A stretch of DNA of 41,753 nt from an uncultured Oscillospiraceae bacterium (GTDB lineage: Bacteria > Bacillota > Clostridia > Oscillospirales > Oscillospiraceae). Position numbers and translations under genes: made by a program. The notes under the pieces are model-generated. The model was not told the origin of the DNA. It made no database searches and worked only from the letters and a program-made list of their open reading frames with translations. Within the stretch, counting starts at the first letter, position 1. Every line of letters begins with the position of its first letter. The DNA is taken from positions 1 through 41,753 of the forward strand of contig CAAEOT010000016.1 of assembly GCA_900757655.1 (NCBI GenBank), written 5' to 3'. Positions 9,310 to 16,915 of the stretch are shown one piece after another.

Positions 9310-9895
9310 GGTCGTCATCCTTTCCCTGTTCTGTCCGGAACGCATTCCGGTAAAAATCCTGTCCCCAGCGCAGACGAACTCTTGCAGCTCCGTCCGGCGT
9401 CTGGAATTCGTACAAATCTCCGGCCAGCTCCACATAGTCCAGCGGGATGTCCTTGCTTCTCAGAAGCTGGATCAGTCCGCGCAGATGGTGCAGGCACTCC
9501 GGCATGCTCCGCGCAGTGGCAAAGGCATTGAATCTCCGCTGCACCGCCTTGAGCCGATCCGTGTCGTTTCCGGCAAGCTTGCGGATTGCCATGCCCAGCC
9601 GCTGACCGTCCGCTTGCATCGACCGTTGTGCGCCCTGCTGATGCAGCGCATACAGCGTCAGCGCGCCCGACACCGCCCATTCAGCCCATGTGGGCTCGCC
9701 GGTGCTGCTCATCAGTTCCTCCGGAAAGTCCCGAAACAGCAGCCCCCAGAGCTCCGGCAGGTCTCCGGGCGCTTTTCCGATGCCGCGGCGCAAATTTGCC
9801 AGATCCGCGCGGATCTGGTGTGGATTGGGCTCGTGCTGCCACGATTCCAGCCGTCTGCGCACGTAGCTTTTCACCTTTGCTTTTTGGTCACTCAT
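9302..9895 (-). CDS. cse2: Cse2 (Cas11e, CasB), Cascade small subunit
   Basis: Cse2 forms a dimer in the belly of Cascade and steadies the displaced DNA strand. The 197-residue, mostly helical, Arg-rich protein starts MSDQKAKVKSYVRRRLESW behind AGGAGGTAGCTG. Its length fits the family (about 160-200). The basic surface residues and the position between cas8e and cas7 support the call; Cse2 proteins are poorly conserved in sequence, so the call also rests on gene order. It begins 11 nt after the cas8e stop. Confidence 0.93.
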   Translation of the reverse strand: MSDQKAKVKSYVRRRLESWQHEPNPHQIRADLANLRRGIGKAPGDLPELWGLLFRDFPEELMSSTGEPTWAEWAVSGALTLYALHQQGAQRSMQADGQRLGMAIRKLAGNDTDRLKAVQRRFNAFATARSMPECLHHLRGLIQLLRSKDIPLDYVELAGDLYEFQTPDGAARVRLRWGQDFYRNAFRTEQGKDDDHA

Positions 9896-9906
9896 CAGCT
9901 ACCTCC

Positions 9907-11580
9907 TCATTCTGCTGCATTCTTTAGCAGGGACTTCAGGTTGTTCAAATAGAGGTTGTATTCCGTTGGAGAAGAATAAAACACACTTTTTCGCTCTCCG
10001 TTCGTCTTAGTGAAGAAACGGCCATTCGTTTCGGCCATTTTATTCACAATCCAACGACCTGTAAATGCAGCCGTCCCGGCATCCCGTACCATCTCTCTGC
10101 CCAAATTGTCCGCAATTCTGAATACAATACTACGCCAACACTGTTGCTCCTGCGCGCGGGTGTTCTCGTCATCTCCGTGCTGAGCGCCAATGTGTGCGAG
10201 CCACTCTCTGAACGGCAAATCAACAGCGGCATAGAGCAAACGCATACCTTCATCTCGTTGTGACTGACGCGCCTTCTTTCCTGCCCCATCCAGCTGCCCT
10301 CCTTGCGCCAAATAGAGCCCCTCTGCCAAAGCGCCCAACGCTCTCGCCACCTTATCAATTAGATGAATTTCGCCGCCAACAAGCACAATCCATAGTTCTC
10401 CGGCCGCGTCAAGCAGACTCATTTGAAAATCCAAATGATCCGAGATGATATCCGCAATCGAACCTTTCTTCGAATCATATGTGACGCCAACAGAAGCGAT
10501 ATGGACATATTTTCTTGGAATGACATTTTTTCTGCGCAGCTCCGTCAGCCATGCAACTCCCCCTGGAATGTGTGTATCTTCACGTCTTCCAAGAATCACC
10601 TCAAAGTCTCTCCACATCTGCCGCCACGGGTCCACAGACGCCGGAACAAATTGCGGCACAGCATTTTTCGGTGTCTTACCCGCTCGCCAGAGTGTCATCT
10701 GCTCGGAAAAGGCATTTATTCTGCCCTCTTTACCAAAAAAGTCACCACCTGTTGAGGAAAAACCAGTAACCCTGTTTTCTTCGCGGCTCAAAATCAATCT
10801 GCGAGACTGCAATGTCAAAAGCTCAGCCTGATTATCTGGTAGGGGAATCTCCCTTTTCTTTGCAGTTGTCATTGTCGGCTGTTCCCATGCCGGGATGTTT
10901 TCCGCCCACACATATTTTCCATCTTTCAAAAAAACGAGGTTGAGGATCAACGTTTCAAACAGGTTTTCCCCAATTGCATACACATTAACACGATCCCCGA
11001 GCCATCCAGTGCCAGTTCCGGTCTCCTTTTTGGTTGAGGCACTATCATCAAAGCCAATCAGTGTCACAAGCCATCGCGCCGCCTCTGCATAGCTTAAAGT
11101 TTCCTTCTCTTCGCCGTCACGAAGCGGGAACAGGCGCATTTTATGGGCGCTCTCTGACAACTCCCCATTCAGTTTTGACGCTTTGAATTTCGTCCCCACC
11201 GCCGCAGCCGGGACTTGATAAAACGGATGCTCCGGATGGAAAAGCCAGAAGTGATCCTTCCATGTCTCCAGGTACGTCCGAATCGGCTGCACCGGGAAAC
11301 GACCGGCGTTCCACAACGCCTGCCAGCGCCGGATGGCAGCCGCGCGGTCCTCGATCGGGTCATCCTCACCCTCCGGATCTACGCGGTAAAAGACCGTCTG
11401 CAAAATTGCCAGCAGCAAGCGCAAAAGCGCCACATCCTGTGTCGGCAGTTCGCCCGCCAGCCGCTGATACTGGTGGCTGTTTAAGAGCACCTGCATCAGC
11501 GAACGCTCCACGACTGTGCAGTCCTCGGTCATCACCCGTATCCACGGTTCATCCAGCAGATTGAATTCCATTTGTTCCAT
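9907..11580 (-). CDS. cas8e: Cas8e (Cse1/CasA), large subunit and PAM reader of Cascade
   Basis: Cas8e recognises the PAM, starts DNA unwinding and recruits Cas3. The 557-residue length is slightly above E. coli CasA (502). The N-terminus MEQMEFNLLDEPWIRV contains the FNLLDEPWI start typical of Cse1. A C-terminal helical part follows. The ATG sits 6 nt after AGGAGG and overlaps the cas3 end by 32 nt. Base composition is odd: 60-base blocks sampled at 10441, 10501, 10681 and 10741 are about 45-47% GC, while a cas7 block at 8881 is about 68%. The AT-rich part covers roughly residues 145-390, suggesting a different history for the middle of this gene. Confidence 0.95.
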   Translation of the reverse strand: MEQMEFNLLDEPWIRVMTEDCTVVERSLMQVLLNSHQYQRLAGELPTQDVALLRLLLAILQTVFYRVDPEGEDDPIEDRAAAIRRWQALWNAGRFPVQPIRTYLETWKDHFWLFHPEHPFYQVPAAAVGTKFKASKLNGELSESAHKMRLFPLRDGEEKETLSYAEAARWLVTLIGFDDSASTKKETGTGTGWLGDRVNVYAIGENLFETLILNLVFLKDGKYVWAENIPAWEQPTMTTAKKREIPLPDNQAELLTLQSRRLILSREENRVTGFSSTGGDFFGKEGRINAFSEQMTLWRAGKTPKNAVPQFVPASVDPWRQMWRDFEVILGRREDTHIPGGVAWLTELRRKNVIPRKYVHIASVGVTYDSKKGSIADIISDHLDFQMSLLDAAGELWIVLVGGEIHLIDKVARALGALAEGLYLAQGGQLDGAGKKARQSQRDEGMRLLYAAVDLPFREWLAHIGAQHGDDENTRAQEQQCWRSIVFRIADNLGREMVRDAGTAAFTGRWIVNKMAETNGRFFTKTNGERKSVFYSSPTEYNLYLNNLKSLLKNAAE

Positions 11581-14350
11581 GCGTCTCCTCCTCTTCTGTT
11601 AATCCGACTTGCGGGTCATATCGCAGTGTCTTACCGGCCAGCAGTGCTGTACCGTCCGCATCTAAGATCAAAAACAGTTCGCCTTCCAGCATTGGCGCCT
11701 GCAGCCACAGCGGCAGAGACTGGCGTGTTTGATCCTCAAGCGCTTTCAGCACTGCATCCACACAGTACCTCGCGCCGAAATACGACGGCAACCGCAGACG
11801 CTGTGCCGCGACCCAGCGCGCCTCATCGGCGCTCGGCTGGGTATCCGCGCGCAGACGCACCCCCTTCTGCAGCCCGGAAAGCAGCAGCATTCCGTCTTCC
11901 GACCGCTGCACGACCAGCACCTCAACGGCTGCAGTCCCGTCACGGACTGCAGCCTGCGCCTGCAGATCCGTAAACTGATCGATATTGTCCATCATGCCGA
12001 CTAGCGAGGCATCGTCATCATCATCCGGAGACGCCAGCAGATAAACTTCCGCCTTGCTCTTTTGATGCTTCTGCTCATTTTGATATTTATCATATATTGC
12101 ACTGACATCCTCGCTTATCTCCGGCGGGAAGTGCTCCGCGTCATAAGTCCGCTGTACCAGCGGAGAAATGTCCTCCGGCAAACGAATGTGCTCCGGCAGC
12201 AACCGCCGCGTACGCAGCAAGAGGTATTCGCCGTACACAGCCTTGCTCCCGGCGTCCAGCTCTCCAAGCGCCCCCATGACCAGGCAGCGCGGCACTTCCA
12301 GCCCCTGCGGTCTGATACGGGTATGCCGGTGCAGACGGCCGATACGCTGCAGCAGCAGATCCATCGGGCACAGATCCGTGATCAGCAGATCAAAATCCAA
12401 ATCCAGTGACTGCTCCAACACCTGTGTGCCGATCACCAGCACACCGCGCCGCATTTGCGCATCTGTGTTTTTGCCGACACGCCGCAAAATTTCCTGCTCA
12501 TGCTCCAGCCGATCCGGCGCCAGAAAGCGGGAGTGATCCATCAAAACAACCGCATCCGGGTAAGCTTGCCGCAGCTCCTCGCGCAGCATCTGCGCCCGCT
12601 TGACCGTGTTGACGATCAGTCCAACGCAGCCGCTCTTGAGCGCCTCGCCTGCCGCCGCAAGCGCCTGCTCCTGCTCCACACGCTGCACACAGACATCTCG
12701 GCTGCACCCCTGCGCAGAGACGGCAGCCATATGTACCGTCTTATTCTCCGTCCAGCTCAGCAACGGATAGTCCTGACACGCGGCGATCGCCGTATCTACA
12801 GGCTTTTTCTCCCCGAGATAGGCGCGCAGCAATTCTGCCCTGCGCTGCCCCGGGAGTGTGGCCGACAGCAAAATAACCGGCACATGATAAGCGCCCAGCC
12901 AGTTCAGCACACGATCCAGATAGGTATTCATATACGCATCATAGGCATGGCACTCGTCCAGAATAACCACCTTGCCGGTCAGACCAAGCTGGCGCAGCAT
13001 CACATGTTTTCGGTTCAGCGCAGCCATGAGCAGCTGATCCACCGTGCCGACCACCAGATTTGCCAGCAGCTTCGTCTTTCGGCCGCGGAAGAAGGCATGT
13101 GTCTGCAGCGGGTCGGCATCCGCTTCGCCCTGCTCGATCTGCACGTGCCCGGATTCCAGACACGCAAATTCCGCGTTCAGCTCTGCCTGACCGTGCGCCA
13201 GTTCCACTGCAACTCGGACCGCGTCCGGCTGATGCCGCGCCCACTGTGTCATACGGGTAAACATTGCATTGGACGTCGCCTGCGACGGGAGGAAAAACGC
13301 AGCGCCGCCCAGGCCAAAACGATTCATCAGAATTTCTGCCGCAGCCAGTGCCGCTTCCGTCTTGCCGTGTCCCATCGGCGCTTCAAGGATCATCACGCCC
13401 GGTGTTTTCACCGTCCCTGCGACTTGCTCCATCTGCTGCTGGACGGGATTTGCCGAAAAGCCAAAGCGCCGCTGAAAATAGTCCGCCGTGCTCCAGTCGG
13501 CAGAGACTTGCCACGGCCGCGGCAGATCCAGCTTCCGCAGCGCCCGATCGGCGCGGCGCGGGTCATATCGATCCGGCTGCGCGTCCATGGAGATAAGTGG
13601 GAAATAGGCCGTATTGCTGGCGATCCAGTCTGCCATGATCACCAAGCCGCTCAGCGCCATCTGCACCGGCACCGAACACGGAGCATCGCGCGCCGGACTC
13701 CCACACCCAAGTTCATCCTCCGCCCAGCGGATAATATGCCGCTGGACAGAACCCCATAGCGTATCACTGTCACCCGAACCGCTCCAGCCAAACGCAATAG
13801 GCGCCTCCTTACAATAGCTGGTAGGCATACAACAATAGCTGGTAGGCATACATTTTTCGGTCCTGCCATGATGTGCACCGACGACAGCCGCAAGGTCATC
13901 CGTGAATCCTTCGCTGCGCAGGATCTCAGCGCCGGCTGCCGCATGCGGAACATTCACATCGAGCTGCTTTCCCTTTTGAAACCGGATCTCCAAGCCGGCC
14001 GCTTCCAAGCGTTGACGCAACTCTGGCCGCTCGAGCGTGATTTTGCGCTGGAAGTACGGAATCGCCTTTCCGAGATCGTGCAGCAGCGCCGCCCTAATCG
14101 CCAGACGGAAAAACTTCTCCCGTTGCAGGCCAAGGCTCACGCAATACTGCTCCGGCAGCCAGCGAGCCGTCAGATATTCCATGACTGCCGCCGTATCGCG
14201 CAGATGAATCAGAAGCGGCAGCCAAAGCTGCGCGTCATCCGGCGCGGTCTTGGCGACCAACGCACGCACGGCGCACGCAACGCGTTCCACTTCATCCGCC
14301 GTATCATAACTGCGTTCGGTACTAATGCTGTTAACTGCCTCATAGGTCAT
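11549..14350 (-). CDS. cas3: Cas3 HD nuclease-helicase
   Basis: Cas3 is recruited to Cascade-bound DNA and degrades it. The 933-residue product has the full HD + superfamily 2 helicase layout. HD domain: His91-Asp92 in LLHDLGK, His160-His161 in GAHHG, Asp241 in ADWIAS. Helicase: Walker A PMGHGKTE near 325-332, DECH at 465-468, SAT at 496-498. A perfect 21-bp tandem duplication at 13811-13852 encodes CMPTSYC twice (residues 167-180), directly after the His-His pair. It keeps the frame. The ATG at 14350 has a modest site (GAGAAAG). It is the first gene of the cas operon, behind the promoter at 14399-14427. Confidence 0.96.
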   Translation of the reverse strand: MTYEAVNSISTERSYDTADEVERVACAVRALVAKTAPDDAQLWLPLLIHLRDTAAVMEYLTARWLPEQYCVSLGLQREKFFRLAIRAALLHDLGKAIPYFQRKITLERPELRQRLEAAGLEIRFQKGKQLDVNVPHAAAGAEILRSEGFTDDLAAVVGAHHGRTEKCMPTSYCCMPTSYCKEAPIAFGWSGSGDSDTLWGSVQRHIIRWAEDELGCGSPARDAPCSVPVQMALSGLVIMADWIASNTAYFPLISMDAQPDRYDPRRADRALRKLDLPRPWQVSADWSTADYFQRRFGFSANPVQQQMEQVAGTVKTPGVMILEAPMGHGKTEAALAAAEILMNRFGLGGAAFFLPSQATSNAMFTRMTQWARHQPDAVRVAVELAHGQAELNAEFACLESGHVQIEQGEADADPLQTHAFFRGRKTKLLANLVVGTVDQLLMAALNRKHVMLRQLGLTGKVVILDECHAYDAYMNTYLDRVLNWLGAYHVPVILLSATLPGQRRAELLRAYLGEKKPVDTAIAACQDYPLLSWTENKTVHMAAVSAQGCSRDVCVQRVEQEQALAAAGEALKSGCVGLIVNTVKRAQMLREELRQAYPDAVVLMDHSRFLAPDRLEHEQEILRRVGKNTDAQMRRGVLVIGTQVLEQSLDLDFDLLITDLCPMDLLLQRIGRLHRHTRIRPQGLEVPRCLVMGALGELDAGSKAVYGEYLLLRTRRLLPEHIRLPEDISPLVQRTYDAEHFPPEISEDVSAIYDKYQNEQKHQKSKAEVYLLASPDDDDDASLVGMMDNIDQFTDLQAQAAVRDGTAAVEVLVVQRSEDGMLLLSGLQKGVRLRADTQPSADEARWVAAQRLRLPSYFGARYCVDAVLKALEDQTRQSLPLWLQAPMLEGELFLILDADGTALLAGKTLRYDPQVGLTEEEETHGTNGIQSAG
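13811..13852 (-). repeat. 21-bp perfect tandem duplication inside cas3
   Basis: The unit at 13811-13831 is repeated without change at 13832-13852. It is a multiple of three, so it duplicates seven residues (CMPTSYC) and does not break cas3. Perfect identity suggests a recent slippage event. Confidence 0.95.
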
Positions 14351-14398
14351 GTTTCATCACATCTTTCTCGCCAAAGCGAAAAATGGTTGGTTGTTCCA

Positions 14399-14427
14399 AT
14401 TATACATCCGCATCATTTGCAACACAA
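14399..14427 (-). promoter_or_regulatory. Promoter of the cas operon
   Basis: On the minus strand TTGTGT (14422-14427) and a consensus TATAAT (14399-14404) are 17 bp apart. This gives a cas3 leader of about 40 nt. It is the only clear promoter I see for the eight overlapping cas genes. Confidence 0.7.
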
Positions 14428-14485
14428 GGTATTTCGGCATGCGCAGACAAATTCTCCGCATATACAGCGCGCTCCACTCAGGCGG

Positions 14486-14557
14486 TTATTTATTGAGCTT
14501 CAATAGCTCGATCAAGACGCCAATAGGCAGGAGCACCAGAAACAGCAAAACGTACAT
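14486..14557 (-). CDS. 23-residue hydrophobic microprotein upstream of cas3
   Basis: A short frame opens with ATG 8 nt after AAAGGAG, one of the best ribosome binding sites in the region, and ends TAA. The peptide begins MYVLLFLVLLPIG and ends IELLKLNK: one predicted membrane helix with a charged C-terminal tail. It is on the same strand as cas3 and ends 58 nt before the cas promoter, with no terminator visible between them. I do not recognise the family. Small single-helix peptides include toxins, transporter subunits such as KdpF, and regulators; none is favoured by sequence. No convincing promoter was found: TATATT at 14619-14624 lacks a good -35 box. Confidence 0.6.
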   Translation of the reverse strand: MYVLLFLVLLPIGVLIELLKLNK

Positions 14558-14690
14558 ACGCGCATCTCCTTTCGGAATCAGAATCATCCGCGCACGGCGG
14601 AATCATGTATCTGTCTTCAATATACAGCACGACGTGTCCGATAAAACGGTCACTGAAACCAAAATGCGAGAAATAACAGCTTGCAGAAAT

Positions 14691-14722
14691 TGCATTTTTC
14701 TGCTCTGCATACTTCCATACTG
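14691..14722 (+). promoter_or_regulatory. Possible sigma-G-type promoter of the SASP gene
   Basis: TGCATT (14691) and CATACTG (14716) resemble the forespore sigma-G boxes. The 19-bp spacing is slightly long, so this is tentative. SASP genes are normally under sigma-G control. Confidence 0.4.
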
Positions 14723-14782
14723 TCCGCAGAAAATAGTAGCGGGTCAAGAAACCCAAAACGAGAAAAGGAGATGGAAAACGAA

Positions 14783-14983
14783 ATGGCTACTTCCAACAGC
14801 AACAACCTTGTCAACCCCAATGCCCGCGAGGCGATGAACCGCTTCAAGATGGAAGCCGCTGCGGAAATGGGCGTAAACCTCAAGCAGGGTTACAACGGCG
14901 ATCTGACGTCCCGTCAGGCCGGCAGCATCGGCGGCCAGATGGTCAAAAAGATGATCGCCGCCTACGAAAACGGCATGCAGTAA
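14783..14983 (+). CDS. Small acid-soluble spore protein, alpha/beta type
   Basis: Alpha/beta SASPs coat and protect spore DNA and are degraded by the GPR protease at germination. The 66-residue product is of typical length. FKMEAAAEMG at 21-30 matches the GPR cleavage region, and the C-terminal half has the conserved NGDLTSRQAGSIGGQMVKKM block that binds DNA. Two in-frame ATGs exist. The one at 14771 touches AAAAGGAG directly, with no spacing, so the ATG at 14783 (MATSNSNNLV) is preferred. The gene stands alone with a strong terminator and marks the organism as a spore former. Confidence 0.95.
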   Translation: MATSNSNNLVNPNAREAMNRFKMEAAAEMGVNLKQGYNGDLTSRQAGSIGGQMVKKMIAAYENGMQ

Positions 14984-15004
14984 TCTGAGCAAAACCCAAA
15001 AAAG

Positions 15005-15033
15005 CAGGGCCGCGGAATTCCGCGGCCCTGTTT
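15005..15033. terminator. Terminator between the SASP gene and alaX
   Basis: The stem CAGGGCCGCGG pairs with CCGCGGCCCTG around AATT and is followed by TTT. It lies between convergent genes and has A-rich sequence on its left side, so it may serve both. Confidence 0.85.
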
Positions 15034-15043
15034 CCTGTTTGCA

Positions 15044-16204
15044 TCATTTCCCGGGATAAGCGGCGAAAAACGCCTCGATCACGGCGGCCGGGGCTGTGCA
15101 TGAGCCCTGGATCATCGTCGGCTTGCCGCCGCCGCGGCCGGAGATGGCGGCGTTGATGGCCTTCGCCTCCGCGCGCAGATCGACCGTGCGGCTGCCGATG
15201 ATATAGCGATAGCCCTCTGCGTCGCAGCCAGTGAAGGCAGCGCAGACGCCGCCGGCAAGCAGCATGCCGGCATTGACGAATTCGCGCATGGCGACGGGAT
15301 CGTCAAAGCGGTCGATGACGCAGATGCTGCCAGGCGTCTCCTGCAGCAGCTGCAGCCGCTGTGCATTGAGCCGTCGCTCCAACTCCGCGGCCGCTGCCTT
15401 TTGCTGCGCGATCTCATCGAGCAGACGCTGCACAGCCGGAACAACATCCGCCTGCCGCACGGACAACTGCGCCGAGAGCGCCGCAACCTGCGCGCTCTTT
15501 TCCCGATAGTCCGTCTCCGCATCCGACCCGCACAGGATCGTTACACGCACGCCGCCGCGGTGGCGCATGACCGATGTGAACTTGATGGCGCCGATCTCGC
15601 CCGTGTGCGACACATGCGGCGCGCAGCAGGCGCAGACATCATAGCCCTCGACAGTCACGATGCGCACATCCTCCGTGAGGTCGAGCTTGCTGCGGTAGGT
15701 CATCTGCGCGAGCCGCTGCGGGGCCGGGTACTCTGTCCAGATCGGCACGTTGCGATACACGGCCTCGTTCGCAAGCCGCTCGATGTGCATGAGCTGGGGC
15801 CACGTGAGCTCGCCGTTATAATCCATTGTGATCGCGTCTTCCCCGAGGTGGAAGCCGACGTTGTCAAATCCGAATTCACTGTGGATCAGTCCCGAAATGA
15901 TGTGCTCGCCCGAGTGGCCCTGCATGCGCCGGAAGCGCTGCGGCCAGTCGATTTCCCCGCGCACCTGCGCGCCGGGCGTGAGCGGCGCGTCCGTATAGTG
16001 CACGATCGCATCCGGCAGCAGCTGCACGTCCAGAACGCGCGCGCCGCCGAGCACACCGGTATCGGCCGGCTGGCCACCGCCCTCCGGGAAAAACACCGTC
16101 TGATCGAGCACGACAGCATAGTGCTCCCCATCCGGGTCACAGCGCAGCACGGTCGCGGAAAAATCGCACCGATGGCTGTCGAGATCGTATAATTTCCTGG
16201 TCAT
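15044..16204 (-). CDS. alaX: Alanyl-tRNA editing protein AlaX, long form
   Basis: AlaX proteins hydrolyse mischarged Ser- or Gly-tRNA(Ala) in trans. From the ATG at 16204 the product has 386 residues. The editing-site zinc ligands are visible as His97 and His101 in GHSGEH, and as Cys193 and His197 in CCAPH. The C-terminal part ends with a DHHA1-like segment containing GRGGGKP. This makes it a long AlaX, which has the extra C-terminal domain. The first ATG of the frame (16219) lies inside the GGGGGAT ribosome binding site, so the second Met (MTRKLYD) is the better start. It has its own promoter at 16230-16258. Confidence 0.92.
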   Translation of the reverse strand: MTRKLYDLDSHRCDFSATVLRCDPDGEHYAVVLDQTVFFPEGGGQPADTGVLGGARVLDVQLLPDAIVHYTDAPLTPGAQVRGEIDWPQRFRRMQGHSGEHIISGLIHSEFGFDNVGFHLGEDAITMDYNGELTWPQLMHIERLANEAVYRNVPIWTEYPAPQRLAQMTYRSKLDLTEDVRIVTVEGYDVCACCAPHVSHTGEIGAIKFTSVMRHRGGVRVTILCGSDAETDYREKSAQVAALSAQLSVRQADVVPAVQRLLDEIAQQKAAAAELERRLNAQRLQLLQETPGSICVIDRFDDPVAMREFVNAGMLLAGGVCAAFTGCDAEGYRYIIGSRTVDLRAEAKAINAAISGRGGGKPTMIQGSCTAPAAVIEAFFAAYPGK

Positions 16205-16229
16205 GGTCAAATCCCCCATTTCTCATACT

Positions 16230-16258
16230 AGTATAACAGGATTTTTCGTCGCTCTCAA
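16230..16258 (-). promoter_or_regulatory. Promoter of alaX
   Basis: On the minus strand TTGAGA (16253-16258) and TATACT (16230-16235) are separated by 17 bp, about 25 nt before the alaX start. Confidence 0.75.
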
Positions 16259-16261
16259 CCC

Positions 16262-16290
16262 TTGCTTATTTGTGTCGAATATCGTATCCT
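16262..16290 (+). promoter_or_regulatory. Possible promoter of the ECF S-component gene
   Basis: TTGCTT and TATCCT are 17 bp apart, about 30 nt before the ATG at 16321. The -10 match is modest. I looked for a riboswitch in this leader and saw none. Confidence 0.45.
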
Positions 16291-16320
16291 TGAGCCACTA
16301 CATAAAAAAAGGTGATACAT

Positions 16321-16854
16321 ATGAACCAGAAACTCAGAAACCTCGTCTACACCGCCATGCTCATGGCGCTGTGCTGCGTGGCGACGCTCGTCATCAAGAT
16401 CCCGACCGTGACCGGCGGCTATCTCAACGCCGGCGACATTGTGGTCGTGCTCGCCGCCCTGCTGGCTGGCCCGCTCTACGGCGGCGTGGCAGCCGGTTTT
16501 GGCTCGGGCCTGGCGGACGTGATCTCCGGCTATATGAGCTATGCCCCCGGTACGCTCGTCGTCAAAGGGTGCGCCGCCGTGGTCGCAGCGCTGATTTTCC
16601 GTGCCTGCCGCAAAAAGAGCTTCGGCTTCGCGCTGCTGAGCGCCATCTGCGGTGAGATCGTGATGGTGCTGGGCTACTTCGTGTTTGAGGACTTTGTCCT
16701 CGGTTACGGTCTGGCTGCCGCCGCTGAGATCGCAGGCAACGCCGGACAGGCTGCCGTCGGCATCGTTGGCGGTCTGGCACTGTACTTTGCGCTGAACAAA
16801 GTGCCCCAAATCCGCGATTTCTCCGAGGCAGCGCTGGCGAAAAAGCAGAAATAA
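16321..16854 (+). CDS. ECF transporter S component (substrate unknown)
   Basis: S components are the small membrane proteins that bind a vitamin or other micronutrient and dock onto the shared EcfA-EcfA'-EcfT energy module. The 177-residue protein has about five to six hydrophobic segments. The first begins LVYTAMLMALCCVATLVI, and loops such as TGGYLNAGDIVV and GSGLADVISGY are typical of this family. The ATG at 16321 follows AAAAGGTGATACAT. No energy-module gene and no biosynthetic neighbour is in the window, so the substrate cannot be inferred from context. Confidence 0.88.
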   Translation: MNQKLRNLVYTAMLMALCCVATLVIKIPTVTGGYLNAGDIVVVLAALLAGPLYGGVAAGFGSGLADVISGYMSYAPGTLVVKGCAAVVAALIFRACRKKSFGFALLSAICGEIVMVLGYFVFEDFVLGYGLAAAAEIAGNAGQAAVGIVGGLALYFALNKVPQIRDFSEAALAKKQK

Positions 16855-16872
16855 ATCCATTCCATATGCAAA

Positions 16873-16904
16873 ACAGCCGCTCCCGGCCGGGAGCGGCTGT
16901 TTTT
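16873..16904. terminator. Bidirectional terminator between the ECF S component and serA
   Basis: The stem ACAGCCGCTCCC pairs with GGGAGCGGCTGT around GGCC, with T-runs on the 3' side of both strands. It separates two convergent genes. Confidence 0.92.
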
Positions 16905-16915
16905 ATTATCGCTTT

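Noticed and set aside
14490..14756. 88-codon minus-strand frame between cas3 and the SASP gene
   Set aside because: It overlaps the better-supported 23-codon frame in another phase, runs antisense through the SASP control region and has no good ribosome binding site.
16205..16320. Riboswitch upstream of the ECF S component
   Set aside because: No conserved TPP, FMN, preQ1 or cobalamin core is visible; the leader is short and mostly taken up by the two divergent promoters.
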